This document shows positions 8,213 through 16,575 of a stretch of 64,000 nucleotides of DNA, piece after piece (position 1 is the stretch's first letter; each line of letters starts with the position of its first letter). Made by a program: the position numbers and the translations under genes. Below the pieces are notes generated by a model, which did no database searches, was not told where the DNA came from, and saw nothing but the letters and a program-made list of their open reading frames with translations. The DNA is from DAOTWP01 sp034435675 (GTDB lineage Bacteria; Chloroflexota; Anaerolineae; Aggregatilineales; Phototrophicaceae). The stretch lies in the NCBI GenBank assembly GCA_034435675.1, contig DAOTWP010000155.1, positions 13,881-77,880 on the forward strand. The letters are read 5' to 3'.

Positions 8213-10204
8213 TTATTCTGCGCTCGCGGCGCTGCCCGTCGTTGGTGCAAGCGTCCCCGTCTCTGTCGTGCGCTTCTTAATCGGCTGCACTGACAGCGGC
8301 TGGTACAGTTGATCACCGATACGATAAGGTACGTTGACTACCGGACGCCCGCGCCCGCGTTCGCACTGGTCACGATACAGCGCCGAGCGGATCGCTACCG
8401 TTGTCTGATTATGCAGCAGTTTTTCCCACCAGTGCGACACCACAAATTCTGGCAGCACCACGATAGCCGGGTCTTCCGACTCCTGATCAAGCTCGTGCAG
8501 GTATTCAATCAGCGGCGTGCCGATTTCGCGATAGGGCGAGGTAACCACATCCAGCGGCACATGATGTAGTTTCCACTGTTCCCAACGCTCTTTGAGTTTT
8601 TCGGTCGCTTCCGGCTCTACCTCAATGGCACACACGCGCACATTGTCCGAAATGCGCAGCGCATATTCCAGCGATTGCAGGGAACAACGATTCAGGCTGT
8701 TCATCAGGACCACTACCGGAACATGGTTATGGTCCGGGTGATAGTCGCGCACCGGACCAGGTTCCAAACCATCGAGCGTCAGTGACGCGGCAACCTGCTG
8801 GTAGTGCCGGTAAATCATGATGAACATGCTCATCAGCAGCGGAATCGCCAGCAGCACCAGCCACGCGCCTTCGGCAAACTTGGTGATTGCCAGCACCAAC
8901 AGCACAACAAATGTGCAGACCGCGCCAAAAGCGTTAATCCCCAACTTGAAGTACCAGCCACTGGTCGCCTTGTAACCGGTTTTCTTGCGTTCCTTCAGCC
9001 AGTGGATGACCATGCCCGACTGTGACAGCGTGAAGCTGATAAACACCCCCACCGCATACAGCGGCAGCAGATTGTGTTCGCGAGCATCAAAGATAATAAT
9101 CAGCAGCGAAGCCACCACTGCCAGCGTGATGATGCCGTTGCTGAACACCAGCCGGTCACCGAGATTGGTGAGCTGGCGCGGCAGGTAGCGATCACGCGCG
9201 ATTAATGATGCCAGGCGCGGGAAGTCGGCATAGGCAGTGTTCGCCGCCAATGACAGAATAAACAGCGTGGCGAACTGCATATAGTAGAACAGGATATTCT
9301 CGCCACCGAACACCTGCCGGCTGACCTGCGACAACACGGTCGTGTCCATATGGTGCTCGACATGCAGTGGGAAACTGTTCGCCAAAAACGTAATGCCCAC
9401 AAACATGGTACACAGCAGCACGACCATGATAATCAGCGTTTGTCCGGCATGCCTGCTTTCGGGCGGTCTGAAAGCGGGTATACCATTGGAAACGGCTTCC
9501 ACGCCTGTCAGGGCAGTACACCCCGCCGCATACGCCCGCAGCACCAGAAACAGCGTCAATCCACTGGACACCGCAGTGCCCTCGACAACCGTACGCACTT
9601 CTTCTGGAGCGGGCACATTCCCCGTAATTACCCGGAAAATTCCCACGCCGACCATTACCAGCACCCCGACGATAAAGGCATAGGTCGGAATGGAGAAGAA
9701 CGTGCCGCTTTCTTTCACCCCACGCAGATTTATCACCGTGATAAATGCCACAATAAGCAGGGCGACCTCAATACGCCAGGGATTGAAAAAAGCAAATGCC
9801 GACGCCAGCGCCGCAACCCCAGCGGAAACGCTCACCGCCACGGTGAGGATGTAATCAATCAGCAGCGCTGCTGCCGCGATCAACCCCGGGGTTGTGCCTA
9901 AATTGTCCTTAGAGACGATATATGCCCCACCACCGTTGGGATATGCGTGGATGGTTTGATAATAAGACGTTGCAACAATCAGCAGCAGCGCCGCAATTCC
10001 AAGTGCAATCCACATCGAGATCCCAAGCGCCCCCGTCCCGGCAGCGATTAGCACCAGAAGGATTGCTTCCGTGGCATAAGAACTTGACGAGAGTGCATCT
10101 GACGAGAAGACCGCCAGCGCCTTTGGAACGCTCAACCGCTGGTGAATGGCTTCTTTTGTTGCAATGGGTGTGCCGATGATCATGCGGCGTAGATTAGTGC
10201 CCAT
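8213..10204 (-). CDS. kimA: KimA-type potassium transporter (APC superfamily)
   Basis: This 663-residue membrane protein closely matches my recollection of Bacillus KimA (YdaO), a high-affinity proton/potassium symporter of the KUP/APC type. Shared stretches include the start (RRMIIGTPI), SSDALSSSSYATE, YPNGGGAYIVSKDNLG, IDYILTVAVSVSAG, LTGVEAVSNGIPAF, DRLVFSNGII and LHNQTTVAIRSAL. Twelve membrane segments are followed by a soluble C-terminal domain of about 170 residues, as in KimA, where it mediates dimerisation and c-di-AMP control. I placed the start at the ATG at 10204 because it aligns with the Bacillus start and has AGAAGG upstream. An ATG at 10240 is also possible, but a TTG at 10300 falls inside the promoter. 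No ydaO-type riboswitch fits in the roughly 60-base leader. Confidence 0.85.
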   Translation of the reverse strand: MGTNLRRMIIGTPIATKEAIHQRLSVPKALAVFSSDALSSSSYATEAILLVLIAAGTGALGISMWIALGIAALLLIVATSYYQTIHAYPNGGGAYIVSKDNLGTTPGLIAAAALLIDYILTVAVSVSAGVAALASAFAFFNPWRIEVALLIVAFITVINLRGVKESGTFFSIPTYAFIVGVLVMVGVGIFRVITGNVPAPEEVRTVVEGTAVSSGLTLFLVLRAYAAGCTALTGVEAVSNGIPAFRPPESRHAGQTLIIMVVLLCTMFVGITFLANSFPLHVEHHMDTTVLSQVSRQVFGGENILFYYMQFATLFILSLAANTAYADFPRLASLIARDRYLPRQLTNLGDRLVFSNGIITLAVVASLLIIIFDAREHNLLPLYAVGVFISFTLSQSGMVIHWLKERKKTGYKATSGWYFKLGINAFGAVCTFVVLLVLAITKFAEGAWLVLLAIPLLMSMFIMIYRHYQQVAASLTLDGLEPGPVRDYHPDHNHVPVVVLMNSLNRCSLQSLEYALRISDNVRVCAIEVEPEATEKLKERWEQWKLHHVPLDVVTSPYREIGTPLIEYLHELDQESEDPAIVVLPEFVVSHWWEKLLHNQTTVAIRSALYRDQCERGRGRPVVNVPYRIGDQLYQPLSVQPIKKRTTETGTLAPTTGSAASAE

Positions 10205-10270
10205 AACGTGACTATCCTTCTGAATCTTATCTTGCGGCATCTCTGCTGATGGATGATGACAAACTGTGCC

Positions 10271-10300
10271 ATCATAAACCCAACTTGCAAATAGCGTCAA
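10271..10300 (-). promoter_or_regulatory. kimA promoter
   Basis: On the minus strand TTGACG (10300-10295) and TATGAT (10276-10271) are separated by 18 bases. Both are five of six to consensus. The predicted transcript starts near 10264 and leaves about 60 bases of leader before the ATG at 10204. Confidence 0.65.
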
Positions 10301-10411
10301 GCAAAATCCCTATATGTTGGGGCTTTTGAGGATCAAGGTAATTACTATACGCTCGCTTTGCAGCAAGCAACAGGCATCCTCCCCAATTTCTGGGGGGCAT
10401 TTTCGATCAAT

Positions 10412-10459
10412 TTTGGTAAATACGAAAAGTTGACGATTCTCATTACCAAACGGTATCAT
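10412..10459 (+). promoter_or_regulatory. promoter and operator-like inverted repeat of the acyl-CoA degradation operon
   Basis: A -35 TTGACG (10430-10435) and a -10 TATCAT (10454-10459) are spaced 18 bases apart, 57 bases before the carboxyltransferase ATG. An exact 8-base inverted repeat, TTTGGTAA (10412-10419) and TTACCAAA (10443-10450), brackets the -35 box with one arm inside the spacer. A dimeric repressor bound there would block polymerase. A C-rich/G-rich hairpin followed by TTTT lies upstream at 10379-10403. The rest of the gene-free stretch 10301-10516 is AT-rich and shows nothing else I can name. Confidence 0.6.
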
Positions 10460-10516
10460 TCTCCTAAATTAATCGAATCAACATTTGATAAATTTGCACA
10501 CAACGGATGAGGCAAA

Positions 10517-12124
10517 ATGCCAGTTCTCCATACCCGCATTGACCGCAGCAGCGAAGACTACCAGATCAACTACGACCATAATTGCAAACAGGTGCTGCTG
10601 TTACAACAGCGCCACGAGGCAGTGCGCACTGCCAGCGCCAAAAATAACCAAAGGATGATCGAACGCGGCAAAATCCCTGCCCGTGAACGGCTGGAACTGC
10701 TGCTTGACCCGGACACCCCGTTTCTGGAACTATCCACACTTGCCGCGTATGACATGTACAATAACGAAACGCCCGGCGCGGGGTTGGTGACCGGCATCGG
10801 CATTGTCGCCGGGCAGGAGTTCGTGATCGTCGTCAACAATCCGGCAATCAAGGGCGGCACCACCTATCCCGTCTCGCTGACGAAATCACTGCGCGCGCAG
10901 GAAATCGCCATGACCAACCGCGTGCCGATGATCAATCTGGTCGAAAGCGGCGGGGCTAATCTGCCGCATCAGGCGGAAATTTTTGTGCCGGGCGGGCGCG
11001 GTTTTGCCAATCAGGCGAAACTCAGCGGACTGGGCGTGCCACAGATCAGCGTGGTATTTGGCAACAGCACAGCGGGCGGCGCCTATATCCCCGGCATGAG
11101 CGACTACACAGTGTTTGTCCGCAGGCAGGCGTTTGCTTTTCTAGGCGGTCCACCGCTGGTGAAAATGGCAACCGGCGAGGAAGTGGACGAGGAAACACTC
11201 GGCGGCGCAGACATGCATGCGCGCCTCTCCGGGCTGGCAGATTACCTTGCCGAAGATGATGCCGACGCCATCCGTATCGCGCGGGAAGTCGCCGCAACGC
11301 TCAACCGCCGCAGGTTCACCCCACCCAACCTGCGCACCCCGGAAGCGCCCCTCTATGACGCGGATGAACTGCTCGGCATCGTCCCGGTGGACACGATCCG
11401 CAAACCGCTAGACATGCGCGAAGTCATCGCCCGCATCGTGGATGGCAGCCGCTTCATGGAATTCAAGCCCGACTACGGCACAACACTGGTCTGCGGCAAC
11501 GCGCACATCAATGGTTACCCGGTGGGCATTCTTGCCAACAACGGCGTGCTGTTTAGCGACAGCGCCAACAAGGCGACGCAGTTCATTCAGTTATGCAACC
11601 ACAGCCGCACACCGCTGATTTACTTCCAGAACATCACCGGTTTCATGGTTGGCGAAAAAGCCGAAACCGGCGGCATCATCAAGCACGGGTCGCAGATGAT
11701 TAACGCCGTCGCCAACAGCAGTGTGCCGCAGTTCACTGTGCTGGTGGGCGGCGCCTATGGCGCTGGCTATTATGCCATGTGCGGGCGTCCTTATGATCCG
11801 CGCTTCATCTTCGCGTGGACAACCAGCAAAACCGCTGTGATGGGCGCGGAACAGGCGGCGGGCGTGCTGGGTATCATTCAGGAGCAGGCGGCGCGGCGCG
11901 CCGGCGCAGAGCCGGACACGGAACAGATTGAGCAAATGAAAGCGATGGTGCGCTACCAGTTTGAGCAGCAGAGCGAGCCGTATTACGGCACGGCGCGCAT
12001 CTGGGATGACGGGCTGATTGACCCGCGCGACACCCGCCAGGCGCTGACGATGGGCTTATCGCTGGCGTACAACCACGATTGGGCAAACGAGGGCGCGCCG
12101 CGTTACGGCAATTTCAGGATGTAG
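10517..12124 (+). CDS. acyl-CoA carboxylase, carboxyltransferase (beta) subunit
   Basis: This 535-residue carboxyltransferase moves CO2 from carboxybiotin to an acyl-CoA. Its two crotonase-fold halves are visible, with the oxyanion-hole stretches STAGGAYIPGMSDY (about residue 190) and VGGAYGAGYYAMCGR (about 415). It works with the biotin-carrying alpha subunit encoded at the end of the same operon. Size and layout fit methylcrotonyl-CoA or geranyl-CoA carboxylase beta. The loop after LPHQAEIF reads VPGGRGFANQA and lacks the DHFGRxF stretch I expect in classical methylcrotonyl-CoA carboxylases. Substrate choice is therefore open. The ribosome site GGATGAGG precedes the ATG. It is the first gene of the operon. 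Confidence 0.88.
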   Translation: MPVLHTRIDRSSEDYQINYDHNCKQVLLLQQRHEAVRTASAKNNQRMIERGKIPARERLELLLDPDTPFLELSTLAAYDMYNNETPGAGLVTGIGIVAGQEFVIVVNNPAIKGGTTYPVSLTKSLRAQEIAMTNRVPMINLVESGGANLPHQAEIFVPGGRGFANQAKLSGLGVPQISVVFGNSTAGGAYIPGMSDYTVFVRRQAFAFLGGPPLVKMATGEEVDEETLGGADMHARLSGLADYLAEDDADAIRIAREVAATLNRRRFTPPNLRTPEAPLYDADELLGIVPVDTIRKPLDMREVIARIVDGSRFMEFKPDYGTTLVCGNAHINGYPVGILANNGVLFSDSANKATQFIQLCNHSRTPLIYFQNITGFMVGEKAETGGIIKHGSQMINAVANSSVPQFTVLVGGAYGAGYYAMCGRPYDPRFIFAWTTSKTAVMGAEQAAGVLGIIQEQAARRAGAEPDTEQIEQMKAMVRYQFEQQSEPYYGTARIWDDGLIDPRDTRQALTMGLSLAYNHDWANEGAPRYGNFRM

Positions 12125-12261
12125 AGGTGCTGATATGCTGATTGATGCAGCATAGGCGGTGGTAGTCGCAGCAGCTATAGGTGCAGCAGCATCAACCTGC
12201 CCGAAGTTTAACCGATTTAGCTTTTAATGAAATCTATTTTGAACCTTCAGGAGGATGCATT

Positions 12262-13461
12262 ATGGTTCTGGACACGAAAACAGCACCCCGCGCGGCTTCC
12301 AGCCCCTTTACCGACGAACACGAGATGTTTCGCAAAACCGTGCGCGATTTTGTGGAAAAAGAGATCAACCCGCATGTTGAGGAATGGGAAGCTGCCGAAA
12401 TCGCCCCGCTGCATGATCTGTTCAGGAAGATGGGCGCTCTTGGCATCCTCGGATTGAATTATCCCGAAGCCTACGGCGGCATGGACGCGGACATCTGGTT
12501 CACGGTGGTGCTGCACGAGGAACTGGGCAAGGCGCAGTGCGGCGGCGTGCCAATGGCGATTGCCGTCCACACGGACATGTGCACCCCGGCGCTGGCGCAG
12601 TACGGCTCGCACGAACTGAAAGAACGCTACCTTGCCCCTTCAATTCGCGGCGAAATGGTCGGTGCGATTGCGGTCAGCGAACCGGATGCCGGTTCTGACG
12701 TGGCACGCATCAAAACCCGCGCAGACCGTGACGGCGACCACTATGTAATCAACGGCAGCAAACTGTATATCACCAACGGCACACAGGCGGATTGGGTCTG
12801 CCTGCTGGCGCGCACGGCGCAGGGCGAAGATTATCGCGGCATGTCGCTGATTATCGTGCCAACCGATACCCCCGGCTTCACCATCAGCCGCAAGCTGAAA
12901 AAACTGGGCAACCACAGCAGCGACACTGCGTTCCTCTCCTTCGATAACATGCGTGTGCCAGTGGAAAACCGCATCGGCGACGAGGGCAAGGGCTTCTACT
13001 ACCAGATGGAACAGTTTCAGGAGGAACGGCTGGTCGGCGCGATTGGCGCGTGTTCCGGCGCGGAAAAGGCAGTGCGCGACACCATCAAATACTGCGAAGA
13101 ACGCCGCACGTTCGGCAAGCCGCTGCTGAACAACCAGTGGATTCAGTTCAAGCTGGTCGAACTGCTGACCGAAATCGAGGCGCAGAAGCAGCTCAATTAC
13201 TACTGTGCCAGCCTGATCGCGGCAAAACGCCCCTCGCCGGAAGTCACGCGGATCGCCAGCATGTGCAAGCTGAAAGCCGGGCGGTTGGTACGCCAGGTTG
13301 CCGACACCTGTATCCAGTTCTACGGCGGCATGGGCTATATGGAAGAAACGCCGATTTCGCGTTACTACCGTGACAGCCGTCTGACCAGCATCGGCGGCGG
13401 CGCGGACGAGATCATGATGCAGATCATCGCGCGGCTGGAAGGCATGGACAAGGCACAGTAG
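12262..13461 (+). CDS. acyl-CoA dehydrogenase of the isovaleryl/citronellyl type
   Basis: This 399-residue FAD-dependent dehydrogenase makes an alpha-beta double bond in an acyl-CoA and passes electrons to ETF. The signatures GAIAVSEPDAGSDV and QFYGGMGYMEE are present. The position that carries the catalytic Glu in medium/short-chain enzymes (usually YEGT) reads IGGGADEIM. A Glu in QEERLVG, on the preceding helix, aligns with the Glu254 base of isovaleryl-CoA dehydrogenase. That relocation is typical of enzymes acting on beta-methyl-branched substrates, which fits the carboxylase next door. The ATG at 12262 is preceded by a strong AGGAGG. A GTG at 12181 would add 27 unconvincing residues. Confidence 0.9.
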   Translation: MVLDTKTAPRAASSPFTDEHEMFRKTVRDFVEKEINPHVEEWEAAEIAPLHDLFRKMGALGILGLNYPEAYGGMDADIWFTVVLHEELGKAQCGGVPMAIAVHTDMCTPALAQYGSHELKERYLAPSIRGEMVGAIAVSEPDAGSDVARIKTRADRDGDHYVINGSKLYITNGTQADWVCLLARTAQGEDYRGMSLIIVPTDTPGFTISRKLKKLGNHSSDTAFLSFDNMRVPVENRIGDEGKGFYYQMEQFQEERLVGAIGACSGAEKAVRDTIKYCEERRTFGKPLLNNQWIQFKLVELLTEIEAQKQLNYYCASLIAAKRPSPEVTRIASMCKLKAGRLVRQVADTCIQFYGGMGYMEETPISRYYRDSRLTSIGGGADEIMMQIIARLEGMDKAQ

Positions 13462-13499
13462 CTGGTTCATGCCGGAAACACACTGATTAGGATAAATTG

Positions 13500-14861
13500 A
13501 TGACCTATCGTATTGGCTCTGCACAGGGATTTTATGGCGACGATGTCACCCGCGCCCTGCCGATGATTACCGGCGGGCATGTGGATGTCGTCTGCTTTGA
13601 GGCGCTCGCGGAACTGACGCTGGCAATCCTGCAAAATGACAAGCTGAAAGACCCTAAACGCGGTTATACTTTTGATCTGCGCATCATTGCCCAGCAGATT
13701 TTGCCGGAAGCATTCAAGCGCAGGATTCCATTGATCACCAACGGCGGCGGCTTGAACCCCCTCGCGGCGGCGGCAATGGTGCGCGACACTGCCGAAAAGA
13801 TGGGACTATCGGGCTTAAAAATCGCGGCGGTCAGCGGCGACGATGTGCTCAACCGGCTGTCCGACCTGCAGCAGGCGGGCGAACCGCTGGCGCACCTTGA
13901 ACACGGCACACCGCTTGACCTGAGCGAGCGCATGGTCGTGACAGCAAATGTCTATCTGGGCGCTGCGCCAATTGTCCAGGCGCTGCAAAATGGCGCGGAC
14001 ATCGTCATCACCGGGCGTGTAGCGGATCCCTGCCTGTATCTCGCGCCGCTGATTGCCCATTACGGCTGGGCGTGGGACGACTGGGACCGGCTGGCGGCAG
14101 GCATCATCGCCGGGCATCTGCTCGAATGCACCGCGCAGGTCGTCGGCGGCAACAGCCTCGGCGAAATCGAGAATATTGACCCGCGCGACCTCGCCAACCC
14201 CGGCTACCCGATCGCCCATGTTGAGGCAGATGGCAGTTTTGTCGTCAGCAAAGTACCGGATACTCCCGGCATAGTCACGCTCAACACAGTCAAGGAGCAG
14301 CTCATCTACGAAATCCATGACCCGCGTGCCTACCTGACACCCGATGTTATCGCAGATTTCACCACGCTCCGCCTGGATGAGGTGGGCAAAAATCAGGTGC
14401 GGGTATCCGGCGTGACTGGCAAACCGCGCCCGGAAAAGCTCAAGCTCAACGTGGGGCGGCTGGAAACCTTCATGCGCGAGCTGATTTTCACCGTCGGCTG
14501 GCCCCAGACGTGGAAGAAGCTCGAACAGCTTAAGATCATGATGCAGGAAACATGGAAAGACCTGCCGCTGCGCCGTGTGGAGTATCACCTGCTGGGTATC
14601 AACAGTCTGTATGGCACTGTCGCGCCCCTGCCGGAAGACCCGCTGGAACTGATTGTGCGGGTGATGTTCACTGCGGACGACCCCGACACACTGAAGACTG
14701 CCGTGCGCCGCGTGATGGGCAATGGGCTGAGCGGACCGGCGGGCATGAGCGTCTCCGGCACCACCGTCAGCGCTGACCCACGCCCGACCATCGGGCTGTT
14801 CCCGACGCTCGTTGGACGTGAGCATATCACCCCGCAGGTTGATTATCTGGTGGTGGAATAA
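13500..14861 (+). CDS. AtuA family protein (acyclic terpene utilisation, N-terminal region)
   Basis: This 453-residue protein of the AtuA/DUF1446 family was first named in the acyclic terpene (citronellol/geraniol) utilisation cluster of Pseudomonas. Recognisable stretches are IGSAQGFYGDD at the start, NGGGLNPLAAAA, ADIVITGRVADPCLYLAPL and AQVVGGNSLGE. The biochemical role of the family is not settled. It occurs beside geranyl-CoA and methylcrotonyl-CoA carboxylases and has been linked to hydration or CoA-ester handling. The C-terminal domain is a separate gene here (15427), as in many bacteria. I used the ATG at 13500 with AGGA eight bases upstream. Confidence 0.85.
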   Translation: MTYRIGSAQGFYGDDVTRALPMITGGHVDVVCFEALAELTLAILQNDKLKDPKRGYTFDLRIIAQQILPEAFKRRIPLITNGGGLNPLAAAAMVRDTAEKMGLSGLKIAAVSGDDVLNRLSDLQQAGEPLAHLEHGTPLDLSERMVVTANVYLGAAPIVQALQNGADIVITGRVADPCLYLAPLIAHYGWAWDDWDRLAAGIIAGHLLECTAQVVGGNSLGEIENIDPRDLANPGYPIAHVEADGSFVVSKVPDTPGIVTLNTVKEQLIYEIHDPRAYLTPDVIADFTTLRLDEVGKNQVRVSGVTGKPRPEKLKLNVGRLETFMRELIFTVGWPQTWKKLEQLKIMMQETWKDLPLRRVEYHLLGINSLYGTVAPLPEDPLELIVRVMFTADDPDTLKTAVRRVMGNGLSGPAGMSVSGTTVSADPRPTIGLFPTLVGREHITPQVDYLVVE

Positions 14862-14894
14862 GCACAGGTGCGGCGTGGAATGTGAGCATGACGT

Positions 14895-15230
14895 ATGACT
14901 GCGATACAATTAAGCGGCGTGATTGACAGCAACGTCAGGCTGCGTGTGGCACTGCCAGGCGATCTTCCGGTGCGCCGGTTACAGTTGATTCTGCGCTTCC
15001 CGCATGCCCAACCCGTGCAAAGCGAACGTGAGCGTCATATTCGCGTTCAATTGGCAGCCGCCGGTATTCTAAGCGATTATGGCGATCCGCCAGCGGCGCC
15101 ATTGGATGAGGAACTGCTGGTAGAGGCAGATATACTACAGTACAACCACACAAATCTCGCGGGATTGTTTTCCGTAGGGGCAGGTCTGAGATCCGCCTAC
15201 ATCCGACATTTTCAATTTGCCTGTGCTTAG
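14895..15230 (+). pseudogene. small antitoxin-like protein, 3' end replaced by a short mobile repeat
   Basis: The first 80 residues (MTAIQLSGVIDSNVRLRVAL then PGDLPVRRLQLILRF) look like the small beta-strand-rich antitoxin partners that sit in front of PIN-domain toxins in Chloroflexota and Cyanobacteria. From 15135 on the reading frame runs straight into a copy of a 97-base inverted-repeat element, which supplies the last 30 residues and the stop codon. The natural C terminus is therefore missing. A PIN-toxin remnant follows at 15283. The TA reading is an inference from pattern memory. The truncation by the repeat is seen directly. Confidence 0.6.
15135..15230 (-). repeat. degenerate copy of a MITE-like inverted-repeat element
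   Basis: This stretch matches the reverse complement of the element at 33128-33224 along nearly its whole length. It shares the TACAACCA end, AAATCTCGCGGGATT, TTTTCCGTAGGGGCAGGTCT and CATCCGACATTTTCAATTTG. One arm of the internal palindrome (GATCCGCCTAC) and the right terminal repeat (GCCTGTGCTTAG) have drifted, so this looks like the older copy. Confidence 0.85.
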
Positions 15231-15282
15231 CGCCCGATGCGCCGCCCTCGGAGCAAATTGTCTGGGAAAATCGTGAGGACTG

Positions 15283-15411
15283 ATGGCGGTTCACTTTGTT
15301 GACCAGGGCAGCTTGAATGCGAAGCCCGTTTTTGTCTGTGCCGACACAGGATTACTCGCTGCTGCGAATAGTGAAGGTCTTTTGAGCGACAATCCCAACA
15401 ACCATCCCTGA
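15283..15411 (+). pseudogene. remnant of a PIN-domain (VapC-like) toxin C terminus
   Basis: A 42-codon open frame (MAVHFVDQGSLNAKPVFVCA, then DTGLLAAANSEGL and DNPNNHP) has the ending I expect of a PIN-domain ribonuclease: a late acidic residue in a CAD motif followed by LLAAA and EGL. The other three quarters of such a protein, with the remaining acidic residues, are absent. It is therefore a fragment and not a working nuclease. Together with the truncated gene upstream it is a decayed toxin-antitoxin module inside the acyl-CoA operon. The family call is pattern memory, not a search result. Confidence 0.45.
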
Positions 15412-15426
15412 ATCTGGAGACGGAAT

Positions 15427-15738
15427 ATGCCACGGAGACTCTACGACCTCGCCTTCGGGCGTGAGGGCGACAAAGGCAACATCGCTAACGTGAGCGTCAT
15501 CGCACGCTCACCACAAGCGTATCAGGAACTCAAGGCAAAGCTGACCGCCGAGCGCGTTAAGACGCATATGGGCGATCTGGTCAAAGGCAAGGTGCTGCGT
15601 TACGAACTGGACAATATCGAAGCGCTTAATTTCGTCATGCACGACGCGCTGGACGGCGGCGGCACACGCTCGCTGCGCGTGGACGCGCTGGGCAAGTCGC
15701 TGGCGGGCGCGCTGCTGTATATGGAATGGGATGAATAA
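15427..15738 (+). CDS. AtuA C-terminal domain protein
   Basis: This 103-residue protein corresponds to the separate C-terminal ferredoxin-fold-like domain of the AtuA family. It starts with LYDLAFGREGDKGNIANVSV, whose GDKGN motif is typical, and contains NFVMHDALDGGGTRSLR. It presumably binds the AtuA-like protein at 13500 to form one functional unit. GGAGA sits seven bases before the ATG. The decayed toxin-antitoxin remnant now separates it from its partner. Confidence 0.85.
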   Translation: MPRRLYDLAFGREGDKGNIANVSVIARSPQAYQELKAKLTAERVKTHMGDLVKGKVLRYELDNIEALNFVMHDALDGGGTRSLRVDALGKSLAGALLYMEWDE

Positions 15739-15791
15739 CCTGCCGGCTGTACACTGGCACGCAGGACATTGCACACACAAGGATAGAGGTT

Positions 15792-16574
15792 ATGCTGGAT
15801 AGTCTTTCGACCCTTGATATTCAGTTCTCCGGCTTTGCCGCGCAGATTACGCTGAACCGCCCGGAAGTCAAGAATGCCATGAACCAGCAGATGGTCATGG
15901 ACCTGCTGGCGGCGTTCGAGGCGCTGCGCGACAACCACGACATCCGCGCGATTGTCCTGCGCGGCGCGGGCGGCACGTTCTGCGCGGGCGGGGACATCAA
16001 AGAAATGGCGCAGGTCATGCAGGGTAACCCGCTTGCCAACCCTACCGGACTGGACACCCTGCTGCGGACTGTCGAAGAAGCGCCGCAGGTGGTCGTCGCA
16101 GTCATTGAGGGCGCGGCGCTGGGCGGGGGCTTCGGGCTGGTCTGCGTCTCTGATATCGCGCTGACGGCAACCACGGCGCAGTTCGGGCTGCCGGAAGTGC
16201 GGCTGGGCATTGTCCCCGCGCTGATTTCGCCTTTCGTCCTCGAACGGCTGGGGCTAAGCATCGCCCGCCAGTTGATGCTGACCGGCGCGCGCTTCGACGG
16301 TGTCACCGCGCATGAGATCGGGCTGGTGCACGAAGTCGCCCCGCCGGAAGTGATTGATGTGGCGCTGAAGGCGGTGCTGGACAATCTGCGCGAATGCAGT
16401 CCCAACGCCATCCGCGAATGCAAGAAGCTGATTTTCCGCGCCCTGCGCGAAAGCCTTGACGACACGCTGGACTACCGTGCCAACCTGCTCAGCGAGCTGC
16501 GCGCCAGCCCGGAGGGACAGGAAGGCATGCTGGCATTTGTGCAGAAGCGCAAACCGAAATGGGCAGAGGAATAA
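15792..16574 (+). CDS. enoyl-CoA hydratase/isomerase family protein
   Basis: This 260-residue crotonase-fold enzyme probably hydrates the carboxylated enoyl-CoA made by the carboxylase: 3-methylglutaconyl-CoA in leucine breakdown, or isohexenylglutaconyl-CoA in terpene breakdown. Oxyanion-hole and active-site stretches are GGTFCAGGDIKEM (about residue 60), EGAALGGGFGLV (about 105) and FGLPEVRLGIVPAL (about 135), with a Glu in LPE at the catalytic position. It lies 53 bases after the AtuA C-domain gene and one base before the biotin carboxylase gene, so co-translation with the latter is likely. Confidence 0.88.
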   Translation: MLDSLSTLDIQFSGFAAQITLNRPEVKNAMNQQMVMDLLAAFEALRDNHDIRAIVLRGAGGTFCAGGDIKEMAQVMQGNPLANPTGLDTLLRTVEEAPQVVVAVIEGAALGGGFGLVCVSDIALTATTAQFGLPEVRLGIVPALISPFVLERLGLSIARQLMLTGARFDGVTAHEIGLVHEVAPPEVIDVALKAVLDNLRECSPNAIRECKKLIFRALRESLDDTLDYRANLLSELRASPEGQEGMLAFVQKRKPKWAEE

Positions 16575-16575
16575 C

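Noticed and set aside
10204..10300. A longer KimA beginning at the TTG at 10300.
   Set aside because: That TTG is the first part of the TTGACG -35 box, and the added residues do not match KimA.
10205..10516. A possible c-di-AMP (ydaO-type) riboswitch in front of kimA.
   Set aside because: The likely kimA promoter leaves only about 60 bases of leader, too short for that riboswitch, and its conserved G-rich loops are not present.
16456..16575. A 40-residue N-terminal extension of the biotin carboxylase.
   Set aside because: It overlaps the hydratase gene. The ATG at 16576 has a ribosome site and the family start.
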